A stretch of DNA of 64,000 nt from Chiua virens (Eukaryota > Basidiomycota > Agaricomycetes > Boletales > Boletaceae): assembly GCA_019787685.1 (NCBI GenBank), contig JAHNUO010000050.1, positions 1 to 64,000 of the forward strand, read 5' to 3'. The translations under genes were made by a program, and so were the position numbers. Under the pieces are notes generated by a model. That model did no database searches. It saw only the letters and a list, made by a program, of their open reading frames with translations, and was not told the DNA's origin. Every line of letters starts with the position of its first letter. Positions within the stretch are counted from its first letter, which is position 1. This document shows, piece by piece, positions 55,324-64,000 of the stretch.

Positions 55324-56985
55324 ATGAAATCTCTTTCAGTTCACCAAACTCATCATATTATCTCTCTCTTGGAATTGGGACAATCAACCCATCAAATTGC
55401 TCAATCTACTGGTCTCAACCAATCTACTATTAGTAGACTCAGGTCCAAACATCTTCCCAACCTACCCAAAGCCTCTGGTGGTTGTCCTTCCATCATTTCT
55501 CCTACCAATATATGTCATGCTATTCGTCTTATTGGATCTGGGAAGGCTAAGAATGCAGTTCAGGTGACCAAAACACTTCAAGAAGTGAAGAACCATTCTA
55601 TCTCCCCCCAGACCATCTGCTGCCACTTGAAGAAAGCTGGTATAAAGGCTGTAGTGAAGCAAAAACGCCCTCTTCTTGCCCAGCGTCATAGGAGAGCAAG
55701 GATGGACTTTGCTCTAAGCCATCAGCATTGGACTGTTGAGGACTGGAAGCAAGTTATTGTTACAATCACATTTCACATTATTCTTTCGCCTTCCTACTCA
55801 ACGCTCTCATCCACTATACAAAAGACAGAATATCTATTACGGCATATATTGCCTCATGCCAAGGCTATACTCAGGATCATATCCTATTGGCCAATCCTTT
55901 ATGACTCACTATGATTCATTATTAGACACGTGTTATCACACGATGTCATAACCTATGCACAACACACGTGTATTCACACGTTATCTCTTATCTATGATTC
56001 CCTATGACTCATATCTATTATTAAAGCAGTGCTTATCTCATAACATGCTTATACCGCATTGTTACAGCATTGTTTCCTCATGTCTTTATCTATGACTCAC
56101 ATACATACTGATACCTCATGTTATCACACCTTATCTACCAATCAGGACACTCATACTTATCTATGTATTCATACTCCGATTGTAGCTCCGATTGTACTTT
56201 TAGTATATAAAGACTTGAATGCAGCACCAGGGAACTCTAACAAAGTTCACCTCTGGTTTTCCTCCATTGTCTCTCATAGACGGATCTCCTCTGTAGTTCT
56301 CGCCTCACTCGTCAGACTCACTTGCATTCAACCTTACACTGACCACTACAACCACTCGTAAGTAACTCATAGTCTACGTTTGTTCTAGGTTGTTACAGTT
56401 ATATGGTCAGATGAGACCAAAATTAATCACATTGGGTCAGATAGCAGGAAATGGGCATGGAAAAGGGCAGGAGAGGGTCTTAGTGACAGGATTGTGGAGG
56501 GAATAGTTAAGTTTGGGGGAGGATCAGTGATGCTATGGGGCTGTATGACCTGGGAAGGTGTTGGAATGGCTTGCAAGATTGATGGTAAGATGGATGCTGA
56601 TCTCTATGTGCAGATTTTGGAAGATGAACTCCAACAAACTCTGGTGGATTATAGATTTTTCCCAGAAGACATTATCTTCCAGCAAGATAATGATCCCAAG
56701 CACACCAGTAGGAAGGCTAGGGAGTGGCTTGATGACCATGGATTTGAGGTCATGGTATGGCCTGCTCAGTCTCCAGACCTTAATCCCATAGAACATCTAT
56801 GGTTTCTCCTCAAAAGAAGACTTGCAGAGTATCCTGAGCCAGCTAAGGGGATATTGGAACTTTGGGAGAGGATTAAAGTGGAATGGTATAAGATTGGGGT
56901 GGAGGAGTGTCAGAGATTGATTGAGAGCATGCCTAGAAGAGTTCAGGAGGTCATCAAGGCCAAAGGAGGATACACTTCATACTAA
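55324..56985 (+). pseudogene. Tc1-like transposase, copy 3, intact but for an LTR insertion
   Basis: Coding parts 55324-55757 and 56403-56985 join in frame to 338 residues with no stop, the family's normal length (about 340). HTH: SVHQTHHIISLLELGQSTHQ; DDE residues in SDETKIN, QDNDPKHTS and DLNPIEHLW. The LTR (55758-56397) is inserted just before the first catalytic Asp. One CGA-derived codon reads CAA here and TGA in copy 2. Confidence 0.9.
55758..56397 (+). repeat. Solo LTR, family F
   Basis: 640 bases, TGTTACAATCACATTTC...TAGGTTGTTACA, flanked by GTTAT at 55753-55757 and 56398-56402. Its 3' end resembles the gypsy family D LTRs. Confidence 0.92.
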
Positions 56986-57220
56986 TTTGTGATACCCTTA
57001 TACCAGCAATAAAACTGATGCAATGAGTACCTCACATCAATTTCGAAATATTTCCCGATATAGTAAGAGTTACATAATAAACCCATATACCATTGGAAAG
57101 CCCTGATCAAGGGCTTTCCAATGGTACCTAGGTTAGGGGGTCTAGCATCAACAGGGCTCTCAATATTCATGCTTCAATCAAAATGCTACAAACATTGCAT
57201 CAGTTTTGTTGCTCACTGTA

Positions 57221-59769
57221 TAATGAACGAAATCTTTGCCAACATGAATTGTGTTGTGGTTGTTTACATCAATGATCTCATGATATTCACCGATACTGAC
57301 GATTATGAAACACATGACAAAATCATTCTTGAGGTGCTCAAACGCCTTGAAGAAAACGACTTATTCATAAAACCAGAAAAATGTCATTTCCACATAAAAG
57401 AAGTAGACTTCCTCAGAATGATCGTGGGAAATAATGGAATCAGAATGGATGACAAGAAAACATCAGCAGTAGCCAAATGGCCTGTTCCTTCCTCTGTCAA
57501 ACATGTTCGCTCCTTCCTTGGTCTAGCTAACTTCTATCACAGATTCATCAAAGATTATGGAAAAATTGCATGTTCTTTACATGACTTAACTAAGAAAGAC
57601 TAGAAATTCAAATGGACCTTCACTTGTGACAAAGCCTTCCATATGCTCAAACAGGCATTTACAACAGCCCCTATCCTTGCTTATCCAGATCAGAGTTCCA
57701 AATATCGCTTAGAATGCAATTCTTCGGATTTTGCCACAGGAGCGGTTCTCTCTCTAGAGAAGGACGGTGCTTGGCACCCTGTCGCTTATAACAGCCACTC
57801 TATGACCCCAGAAGAACAAAACTACCCTATTGCTAACAAAGAAATGCTATCAGTCATTCATTCACTGGAATTATGGTGTCACTATCTAGAAGGCGCAAAA
57901 CATGAATTTGAAATATGGAATAACCACCAGAACCTTACGTGGTTTATGACCCATCAAGATTTGAATTGTAGACAAGCATGATGGGCACAATACCTATCCC
58001 GATTCAACTTTACTTGGCACCACAAGGCTGGAGTCACTATGGGAAAAGCAGACACTTTAAGCAGGAGAGAGGACCACATGATTGGTATCGAAGATGACAA
58101 CAAGGGAATCCTGCTCATGAACCCTGAACAAATCAGATCAGCCATCACTCTCCTATATAACAGAGATGAATTCCTCTCATCCATCCAACATGAAACTGTG
58201 AAACTGTCACCAAATGCCATGAAACATCTCACAGCTATTGGATATGCAGTCAAGGACGCCTTCCTTAGAAAGGGGGGCAAGATCTTCATTCCAGATAACT
58301 TAAGAACCAAAGCCATTACGACATTCCATGACACTCCAGAAGCCGGACATCCCAGTTACGATAAAACACTTGAACTATTATCACGAAACTACATATGGCC
58401 TCAAATGAAGGAACATGTAAAAACATATGTACAACATTGCGAAAGATGCACTCGGTTCAAGGGATCAAACCAAAAAACAGCAGGACTTCTGCAACCTCTG
58501 GAAACCCCTAATGCACCATGGAAAGATATCTCAGCAGATTTCATCACAGATCTTCCACTCTCACACTCATATGACTCAATTCTCACAGTAGTGGATTAAT
58601 TTTCCAAAGAAGTCAAATTCATCCCATGTCACAAAACATGTATATCTATGAATCTCACTAAACTCTACCTATCCCATATATGGAAACATCATGGCCTCCC
58701 TACATCCATCATATTGGATAGAGGACCACAATTCGCTTCACAACTTATGAAAGACATATGCTTAGGGTTGAAAATCACACCCAAACTAAGTACTGCCCAC
58801 CACCCTCAAACCGACGGACAATCAGAGCAAATGAATCGAGAAGTACAACAATACCTTCGAATGTTCTGTGCTGAGAAGGACTCCACATGGTCTGATTGGC
58901 TTCCACTAGCCCAATTCTCATACAATAGCAAAAAGAACACTACTACGAAACATTCTCCTTTCGAAATCACATGCTCTTACGTTCCTAGGATGGGAATTAT
59001 GCCTCATGACATGAAAAACTCAGCAGCTCAGAACTTCATCACAGACTTCTCTGATATTCTAGAGCAAACCAAATCTAATATAGACAAAGCCGCGGAACAT
59101 ATGAAACAACAAGCAGATAAATCGAGATCAAAACCACCTTCCTACACTGTTGGTGATAAAGTCTGGCTCTCAACTGCTAATCTAAAAATAAAACAACATC
59201 CAAAATTCACAGACAAGTGGATTGGACCCTATGACATAATCTCCATGCACAGGCTGAATGCTCTAAAGCTTTGATTACCATGCACTATGTGAATTCACCC
59301 AGTTGTAAACATCTCTCAGGTCAAACCATATAAAGAACATCTACCCAATCAGCTGGTTTATAAACCACACCCTATTGTTGTTGGAGATGACCAAGAAGAA
59401 GAATATGAAGCGGAATACATTGTTGACTCACGAATGAAGGGTCACCACTTGGAATATCTCATCCACTGGAAAGGCTATGAAGATGAACGTACATGGGAAC
59501 CCCTAAAGAATCTCACTAACGCTCAAGAACTCATCAGTGACTTCCATGAAGCATATCCTGAAGCCCCACATTGTCTCAAAGTAACCTATACAGAATTTAA
59601 CTCCATCTTCCGAAATTATGAAGATAAAACTCAATCCGCAGATGAGAATAGTCTCCATCGTCTCAATTATGAAATAACAGATCATCCGGAGTCTGATCAT
59701 CAGACGGGGGGTAGTGTTATGATCTCAACATTCCATCCTCACACGGATCATACTTTTAATCTTTTCTAA
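57221..59769 (+). pseudogene. pol: Pol of gypsy element 2 (partial RT, RNase H, integrase, chromodomain)
   Basis: Reverse transcriptase from MNEIFANMNCVVVVYINDLM: the YIDD box has become YIND, losing a catalytic Asp. Then FLGLANFYHRFIKDYGKIA, RNase H (LECNSSDFATGAVLSLEKDG), the integrase zinc region (HDTPEAGHPSYDKTLELL, CERCTRFKGSNQK), the catalytic core (IILDRGPQFASQLMKDI, HHPQTDGQSEQMNREVQQYL) and chromodomain LEYLIHWKGYEDERTWEP. Stops at 57601 (TAG), 57979 (TGA), 58597 (TAA) and 59272 (TGA). The same domains as element 1 but clearly diverged, so it is a sister family or an older copy. The frame ends 55 bases inside the 3' LTR. Confidence 0.86.
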
Positions 59770-60872
59770 AAACGATCACTCCTCATGACAAGGCTGTCAA
59801 CAGGATCATATCCTATTGGCTGCCACAATAACACAGCATCAAACATGACTCACTCTCTTATCTTTCATTTCCGACTTATCATGACTCATACCCGCCAGAT
59901 ACCTGTGCAAGGCTATGCATCTTATATATGACTCATATGATTCACACCTTATCATCCAATCATGTCTCTCTGTCTTATCTACATACATAGTTCATACTCA
60001 GATTAGAACTCCGACATCCATGTACTATATAAACCCCATGAATTGAAGCCAGAGAACTCTAACAAATGTTACAATTTCTTTCTTTTCTCTCACTTGTACT
60101 ACTTCTCTTCACTCGATACCTAAGTATCCTCGTACGTTCATCCGTACTCGTTCATTTCCACCTTTACATAACCAGCAGCAGCATTACCCGCATGATTACT
60201 CTTTTCCTTTCACATCATCTTCCGATGGCATTGCACTTACTCATTTCATTCTCGTCATTATCCAATGGCTTTGCATTTGTCATTTCAACTTTGTCATCGT
60301 CTGTTGCCCTCGCATCATACAATTCCTCCTTTTGGCCTTTATCCCTTCCGCTCTTCTTGGCCATCCCTTTTAGTCTCTTGGTCCGTGCACAATTCTCATA
60401 GTATAAATACCTTGCAGCGATACTCTTGTACCCTAGTCTTGATCTCCACAATCTAGCTGAGTATCTCTGCTCCACTCGCCACAGCGCCTGTGACCACTCG
60501 ACCGGACTACTCCAAATCCATACTTGAACACTCGGACTCATCGTAGTCAACCCTCAACCCTCAACCATCCCTCAGGTATAGATTCCCAAAAGGACAACTC
60601 TCAGCAATGCCTGAGTTTTCACTCGTCTCTCTGGTAGCAACTCGCTAACCAGAAACCCTCGTTCAACTCTTCAGCGCACCATGTATCAAGTGGTGGTTGT
60701 TTGAGTTATCACAGCCACTTGGTACTTGGTGCTTTTGCGGCTACACTAGGTCCTACCCAGAACTATCGTAACAACAAAGTTCTCTTGGAGTTTTTGCCTC
60801 TTTGATTGGACTTCCACATCCTCTCTCATCTTCACTAGACATCTAGTTCAATCTTTGTTCTAGGTTGTTTCA
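59715..60872 (+). repeat. 3' LTR of gypsy element 2, interrupted by a solo LTR
   Basis: TGTTATGATCTCAAC...GGTTGTTTCA; 446 bases without the insert. Preceded by a purine tract (GACGGGGGGTAG). Confidence 0.88.
60067..60773 (+). repeat. Solo LTR, family E (copy 2)
   Basis: 707 bases, TGTTACAATTTCTTTC...CTATCGTAACA, flanked by ACAAA at 60062-60066 and 60774-60778. Confidence 0.92.
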
Positions 60873-62592
60873 CAAGTGGCAAGACGTTGGACCTCCACAT
60901 TCAGGCGACAGATCTCTTCCTTCAATTGTAAGAATTTGAAATATTTCATCACCATCTCACGGTTGGCAGGCTAAGCCCAGGGTTTTTCAAGCACATCAGC
61001 ATGGGAAACCTTGAGAAGTGAAAATTCACCAAGAGCAGTGTAAGCAACAACATCAGAATACTCGACTTTAGGGCAAGGTGGCTTTTGGCGGGGTGCGAGC
61101 TTGTTATAGCGATTGAGAGCTGTGCGGATCGCTGCCAAACAGCATGCCAACGCCTTGGAAATATGTTTTTGCATCTTGTATCCTGAAATTTGTCAATAAT
61201 CATGATAAAGAGAATGCAAGGCACTAACCTGTACCAGCTAGGTTGGCCTTGGATAGCTCAAAGAGGCGCTGCACAACCAAACCTTCGAGTTCCTCAATGG
61301 CACAAATGAATACATGATGTTTCACATAATCTTGGACAGCGAGATACTCTGGGTCATTAGATGACCAGTGCATTTGGATGCCATGTTGCCACTCAAAGTG
61401 TTCAACAGCATTCAGCTGGAGCTCATATTTACATTGGGCTGAGGAATATTCGGCACTAACTGAGTTTGAGCATTGCCAAGTAACGTAGTTCAGGCCAGAC
61501 TCAGGTGTGAAATTGGATGCAGTGTACATGAGGTATGGCAACTGTGTGACACTGGTGTACATTTTCCTAGAAACACATAAGCAATTAGGTACAGAAAGGT
61601 TGAGTGGCTTACTTGGTACATTGGAGCTTCCCAAGCTCAGTAACGTACATCACAGAGAGCGAGGTAGCTGCTGGCTCAGACGTGCAGTCCTTCAGATATG
61701 TTAATTCTTCTCAATGCCAAGTCTCAATGTCCTCCTCATCGAAATTAGTGAGTACCTTGAATTTCGCAAGCTCAATGGTGTATGTTTTGATGATATCAAG
61801 TGCTTGTCTGTAGTTGTTGTAAAGGAACCGACCTGTATATATGTGAGTATGGTAACCTTAACGTACACAGTACGTACCAAGCTTGAGGTACTTGTCAGCA
61901 TCCCATTGGTCGAAGTGTAAATCCAGGAATTGTTTCCAATGGAAATAGGAAGCATGTCAGATGAGTGGTGCCGTGGCATTGGAACTGGAAAAGATGCACT
62001 CACACGTCTCTAGATCCTCATTCCCAAATCCAGGCAAATAGAGTGGATGGTTTTGCAGCTGGCAGAGGCAATTGTGAGCAAAACCATGGAATGCATTGAC
62101 AACAACCCTGAGGCTGGCTTCCTTGGCTTGCTTACCAAGTACACTGTTCACAACAGTAACCTTTGAAGCGCACCCTATGTCGTGACCAATGGCATGATCA
62201 TTTCCACAACAATGAAGAATCTGATCAATCGTGGCCAAACCATATTTTGCACTGCCAGACACATTAGATGCAGAATGAAAGCCAAAATACATTACATACT
62301 GCTCACCACTGTGCTTCATTTCAGCAATACACTCTATAAAGCTGTGTCAACACACTAGCACAAAGATACCTGTCTGTTCAAAGACACGAATCTTGTCTTC
62401 TTTGGCTGCCTTTGCAGCGCTCCAATTCAACAAGCATGTAGTGGCCACAGTGTTAGGACTCCTGTGAGCATTGTTTCTGAATTGCTCAACATCAGCTACA
62501 GGAATAAAATAATCACTCTGGAAAGTCTGGGGATCAGCTGACCCAGAGCCATCAAGCCACTTTGCAGAAAAATTGCCGTCCATATTGTGCAA
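60873..62592 (-). pseudogene. KDZ transposase, C-terminal two thirds
   Basis: Kyakuja-Dileera-Zisupton type transposase common in mushrooms. Exons read leftward from 62592: HNMDGNFSAKWLDGSG, YFIPVADVEQFRN, then GHDIGCASKVTVVNSVLG (catalytic-core Asp region), AFHGFAHNCLCQLQNHPLYL, GNEDLETCECIFSSSN (Glu region), HWKQFLDLHFDQWDADKYLKLG, later WQHGIQMHWSSNDPEYLAVQDY, GYKMQKHISKALACCLAAIR and VYTALGEFSLLKVSHADVLEKPWA-type sequence; introns of 45-60 bases separate them. A TAG replaces Gln after KPWA, and several arginines have become cysteine. It is cut at 60872 by gypsy element 2 and at 62597 by the second gag-only element; the N-terminal part lies outside the window. Confidence 0.8.
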
Positions 62593-62596
62593 CCGT

Positions 62597-63212
62597 TGAA
62601 GGTAATATATCCCGGCTGTAGTGCAATACTCAGGGGGATTGAAAGAAATAGAAAGAGGGTGAAGGAATGCGATTCCGTTCGACCCAGGGACAACACTGAG
62701 TTGGTGAACGACAAATAGTGGTTTTTGAGTAGTCCGAGATGAATCCGGGGCGAATCCGGATTAAAACGGATAGAAAAGCGGACACGGCAGTCCGAATCCG
62801 GATCGATAAAACACGAGGAGAGCGGGAGAAAACGAACGTTGACCGAAAACGATGTGAGACAGATGCGCATGGGCAAAAGCTACTGTATTTTTGTCAATAC
62901 AGTGAATTTATAGTCCTCGGGAATACCCTCAGACTTGTCCTAAGTAAGGATAATGATAAAAGAAGAAGGTTTTCGTACGGTATAAAGTTCGAGAGGCACC
63001 CGAATGTCCCTGCAAGGGCTGCATGACATGGTCTAGCCAATGCTAAGTACGAATAAGGAGCATCAAAAATAAAATAAAAAGTCCAAGGCAAAACGGGCGC
63101 GGATACAGCAATCCGGATGAGTTCGCACATGCAGACAGATCAGGATCGGGATCGGGTGACGACAGGGTGCGGAAACGTGCTATGCGAGCACAGGGAATAC
63201 CTATTCCCTACA
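62597..63212 (-). repeat. 3' LTR of gag-only copy 2 (family A)
   Basis: 616 bases, TGAAGGTAATAT...TTCCCTACA on the plus strand. Confidence 0.9.
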
Positions 63213-63339
63213 CCCGACGGGGACTTTAGATGCTGACTGTCCCCAGTCAGCCCGATGTGTATGGGGATGTGATCGGTGGTTCAACATGACAGTTGCAGAT
63301 GGCAGCGGATGGGTCCGGATACGCAAGGGTGACGGATAC

Positions 63340-63445
63340 GTCAACAGAGATGGTGATGGCAATGAGAGTGATGAGGGTGATGACAGAGACGACGACAGAG
63401 ATGATGACAGAGATGATGATGATGACAATGAGAGTGCTGGTGGCT
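63340..63445. repeat. GAT/GAC-rich low-complexity tract
   Basis: Longer counterpart of 20735-20825, with extra GACGACAGAGATGAT units. Confidence 0.6.
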
Positions 63446-64000
63446 GCACAGTGATGATGACCCGAAAACGACAGGAATGACAATGATGACTGGTGATAGC
63501 GGTACAGTGACAATGATCCGCAAATGACAGGATCGGATAGTGATCGCGACGGTGTGATGCGTGGCTTTTCTGTGTGTCTGTTGTCCATAGTCTCGCGCAT
63601 GAAGGCACGATGGATGAAGGATGGCCGTAATCTGCAATGTGAAGTGTGTCTGATGGTTTCGTGTTTATCGCAGTGATAGCATCTCTGGTATGCGTCGATC
63701 GTCCTGCGTGAATTCTGCTTGTCCGCATGTGTCCGGTGTGATCCAATGTGATCCGGTCGGCCGAGTTTGCTATCCACTGCTCGCTGCATGATCCGAACAT
63801 GAAGAAAAGAACTGTATGGTTGAACGTGAAAGAGATGATAAGAAAGAGAAAAACAAAATGAAACCAATTGGCGAGTGTCCGACTTGGCTTGTCTTCGTCA
63901 TGCGTCTTTTGCATCTATACCTGCAATGGATGCCTTTTTGTGATACCTAAAAACGTCCGGAAACGATCCGGATACGACCGGATAAAGTGCATTGTGCCTA

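Larger units (their letters stand above)
54981..57218 (+). mobile_element. Tc1-like (DD34E) transposon copy 3, split by a solo LTR
   Basis: Between TA dinucleotides (54979-54980, 57219-57220). Without the 640-base LTR and its 5-base duplication it is 1593 bases, the same as copy 2. Same long palindromic inverted repeats. Left flank: inverted half of gypsy element 1; right flank: gypsy element 2. Confidence 0.92.
57221..60872 (+). mobile_element. Chromodomain Ty3/gypsy element 2, 3' half only
   Basis: Starts inside reverse transcriptase right after Tc1-like copy 3 and runs to a 3' LTR; the 5' half is absent from the window. Inserted in a KDZ transposase gene. Confidence 0.85.
62597..64000 (-). 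mobile_element. Gag-only LTR retrotransposon copy 2, 3' end
   Basis: 3' LTR at 62597-63212 followed by internal sequence closely matching 20614-21310 of the first copy (CCCGACGGGGACTTTAGATG onward), running off the window. One difference is an insertion of GA-rich sequence around 63400-63520. Inserted in the KDZ transposase. Confidence 0.88.

Noticed and set aside
48071..57218. Two independent gypsy insertions on opposite strands as the explanation for 43-55 kb
   Set aside because: Matching LTRs, the shared ATTGT duplication and the exact same TA breakpoint fit one split element far better.

Overview
The window looks like nuclear DNA of a mushroom-forming basidiomycete (Agaricomycetes). Protein genes are cut by many introns of about 50 bases with GT/AG ends, and the repeats include types typical of that class: KDZ and CENP-B/pogo transposases, chromodomain Ty3/gypsy elements and a DUF6589/RecQ pair. 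No rRNA, tRNA or CRISPR array was seen.

Bases 1-19,073 are gene-bearing. In order: the 3' part of a sugar transporter (+); a small dimeric alpha/beta-barrel protein (-) whose exons do not join cleanly; a secreted glycoside-hydrolase-like protein (-) with a 10-base exon; acireductone dioxygenase A (-); a PIF1-type DNA helicase (+) with a PCNA-binding motif; acireductone dioxygenase B (-), a paralogue of A; and a long DUF2235 protein (+) with an armadillo-like tail. The two dioxygenases serve the methionine salvage pathway; the helicase lies between them.

From about 19.3 kb to the end the window is almost all nested mobile DNA. (a) 19,380-30,052: an element with ~270-bp terminal inverted repeats carrying two convergent genes, a DUF6589 protein and a RecQ-like helicase, both decayed. 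It is split by a 5-kb gag-only LTR retrotransposon that itself carries a solo LTR. (b) 30.3-32.3 kb: a dead CENP-B/pogo transposase. (c) 32.5-39.95 kb: an unrecognised broken reading frame and a truncated Tc1-like copy, riddled with solo LTRs up to three deep. (d) 39.95-43.05 kb: nothing recognisable. (e) 43.05-54.98 kb: a chromodomain gypsy element whose two halves now point in opposite directions; matching LTRs, a matching target duplication and a shared Tc1 insertion site show it was one element split by inversion. (f) 54.98-57.2 kb: a Tc1-like DD34E element whose only break is a solo LTR. (g) 57.2-60.9 kb: the 3' half of a second gypsy element, inserted in (h) a KDZ transposase gene, which is cut again at 62.6 kb by a second gag-only element running off the window.

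The boundaries rest on target-site duplications read directly from the sequence and on agreement in length between copies after nested insertions are subtracted. Family names rest on recognised motifs; no database was searched. Many stops and target-duplication mismatches are CG to TG or CA changes, suggesting loss of methylated CpG in the repeats.
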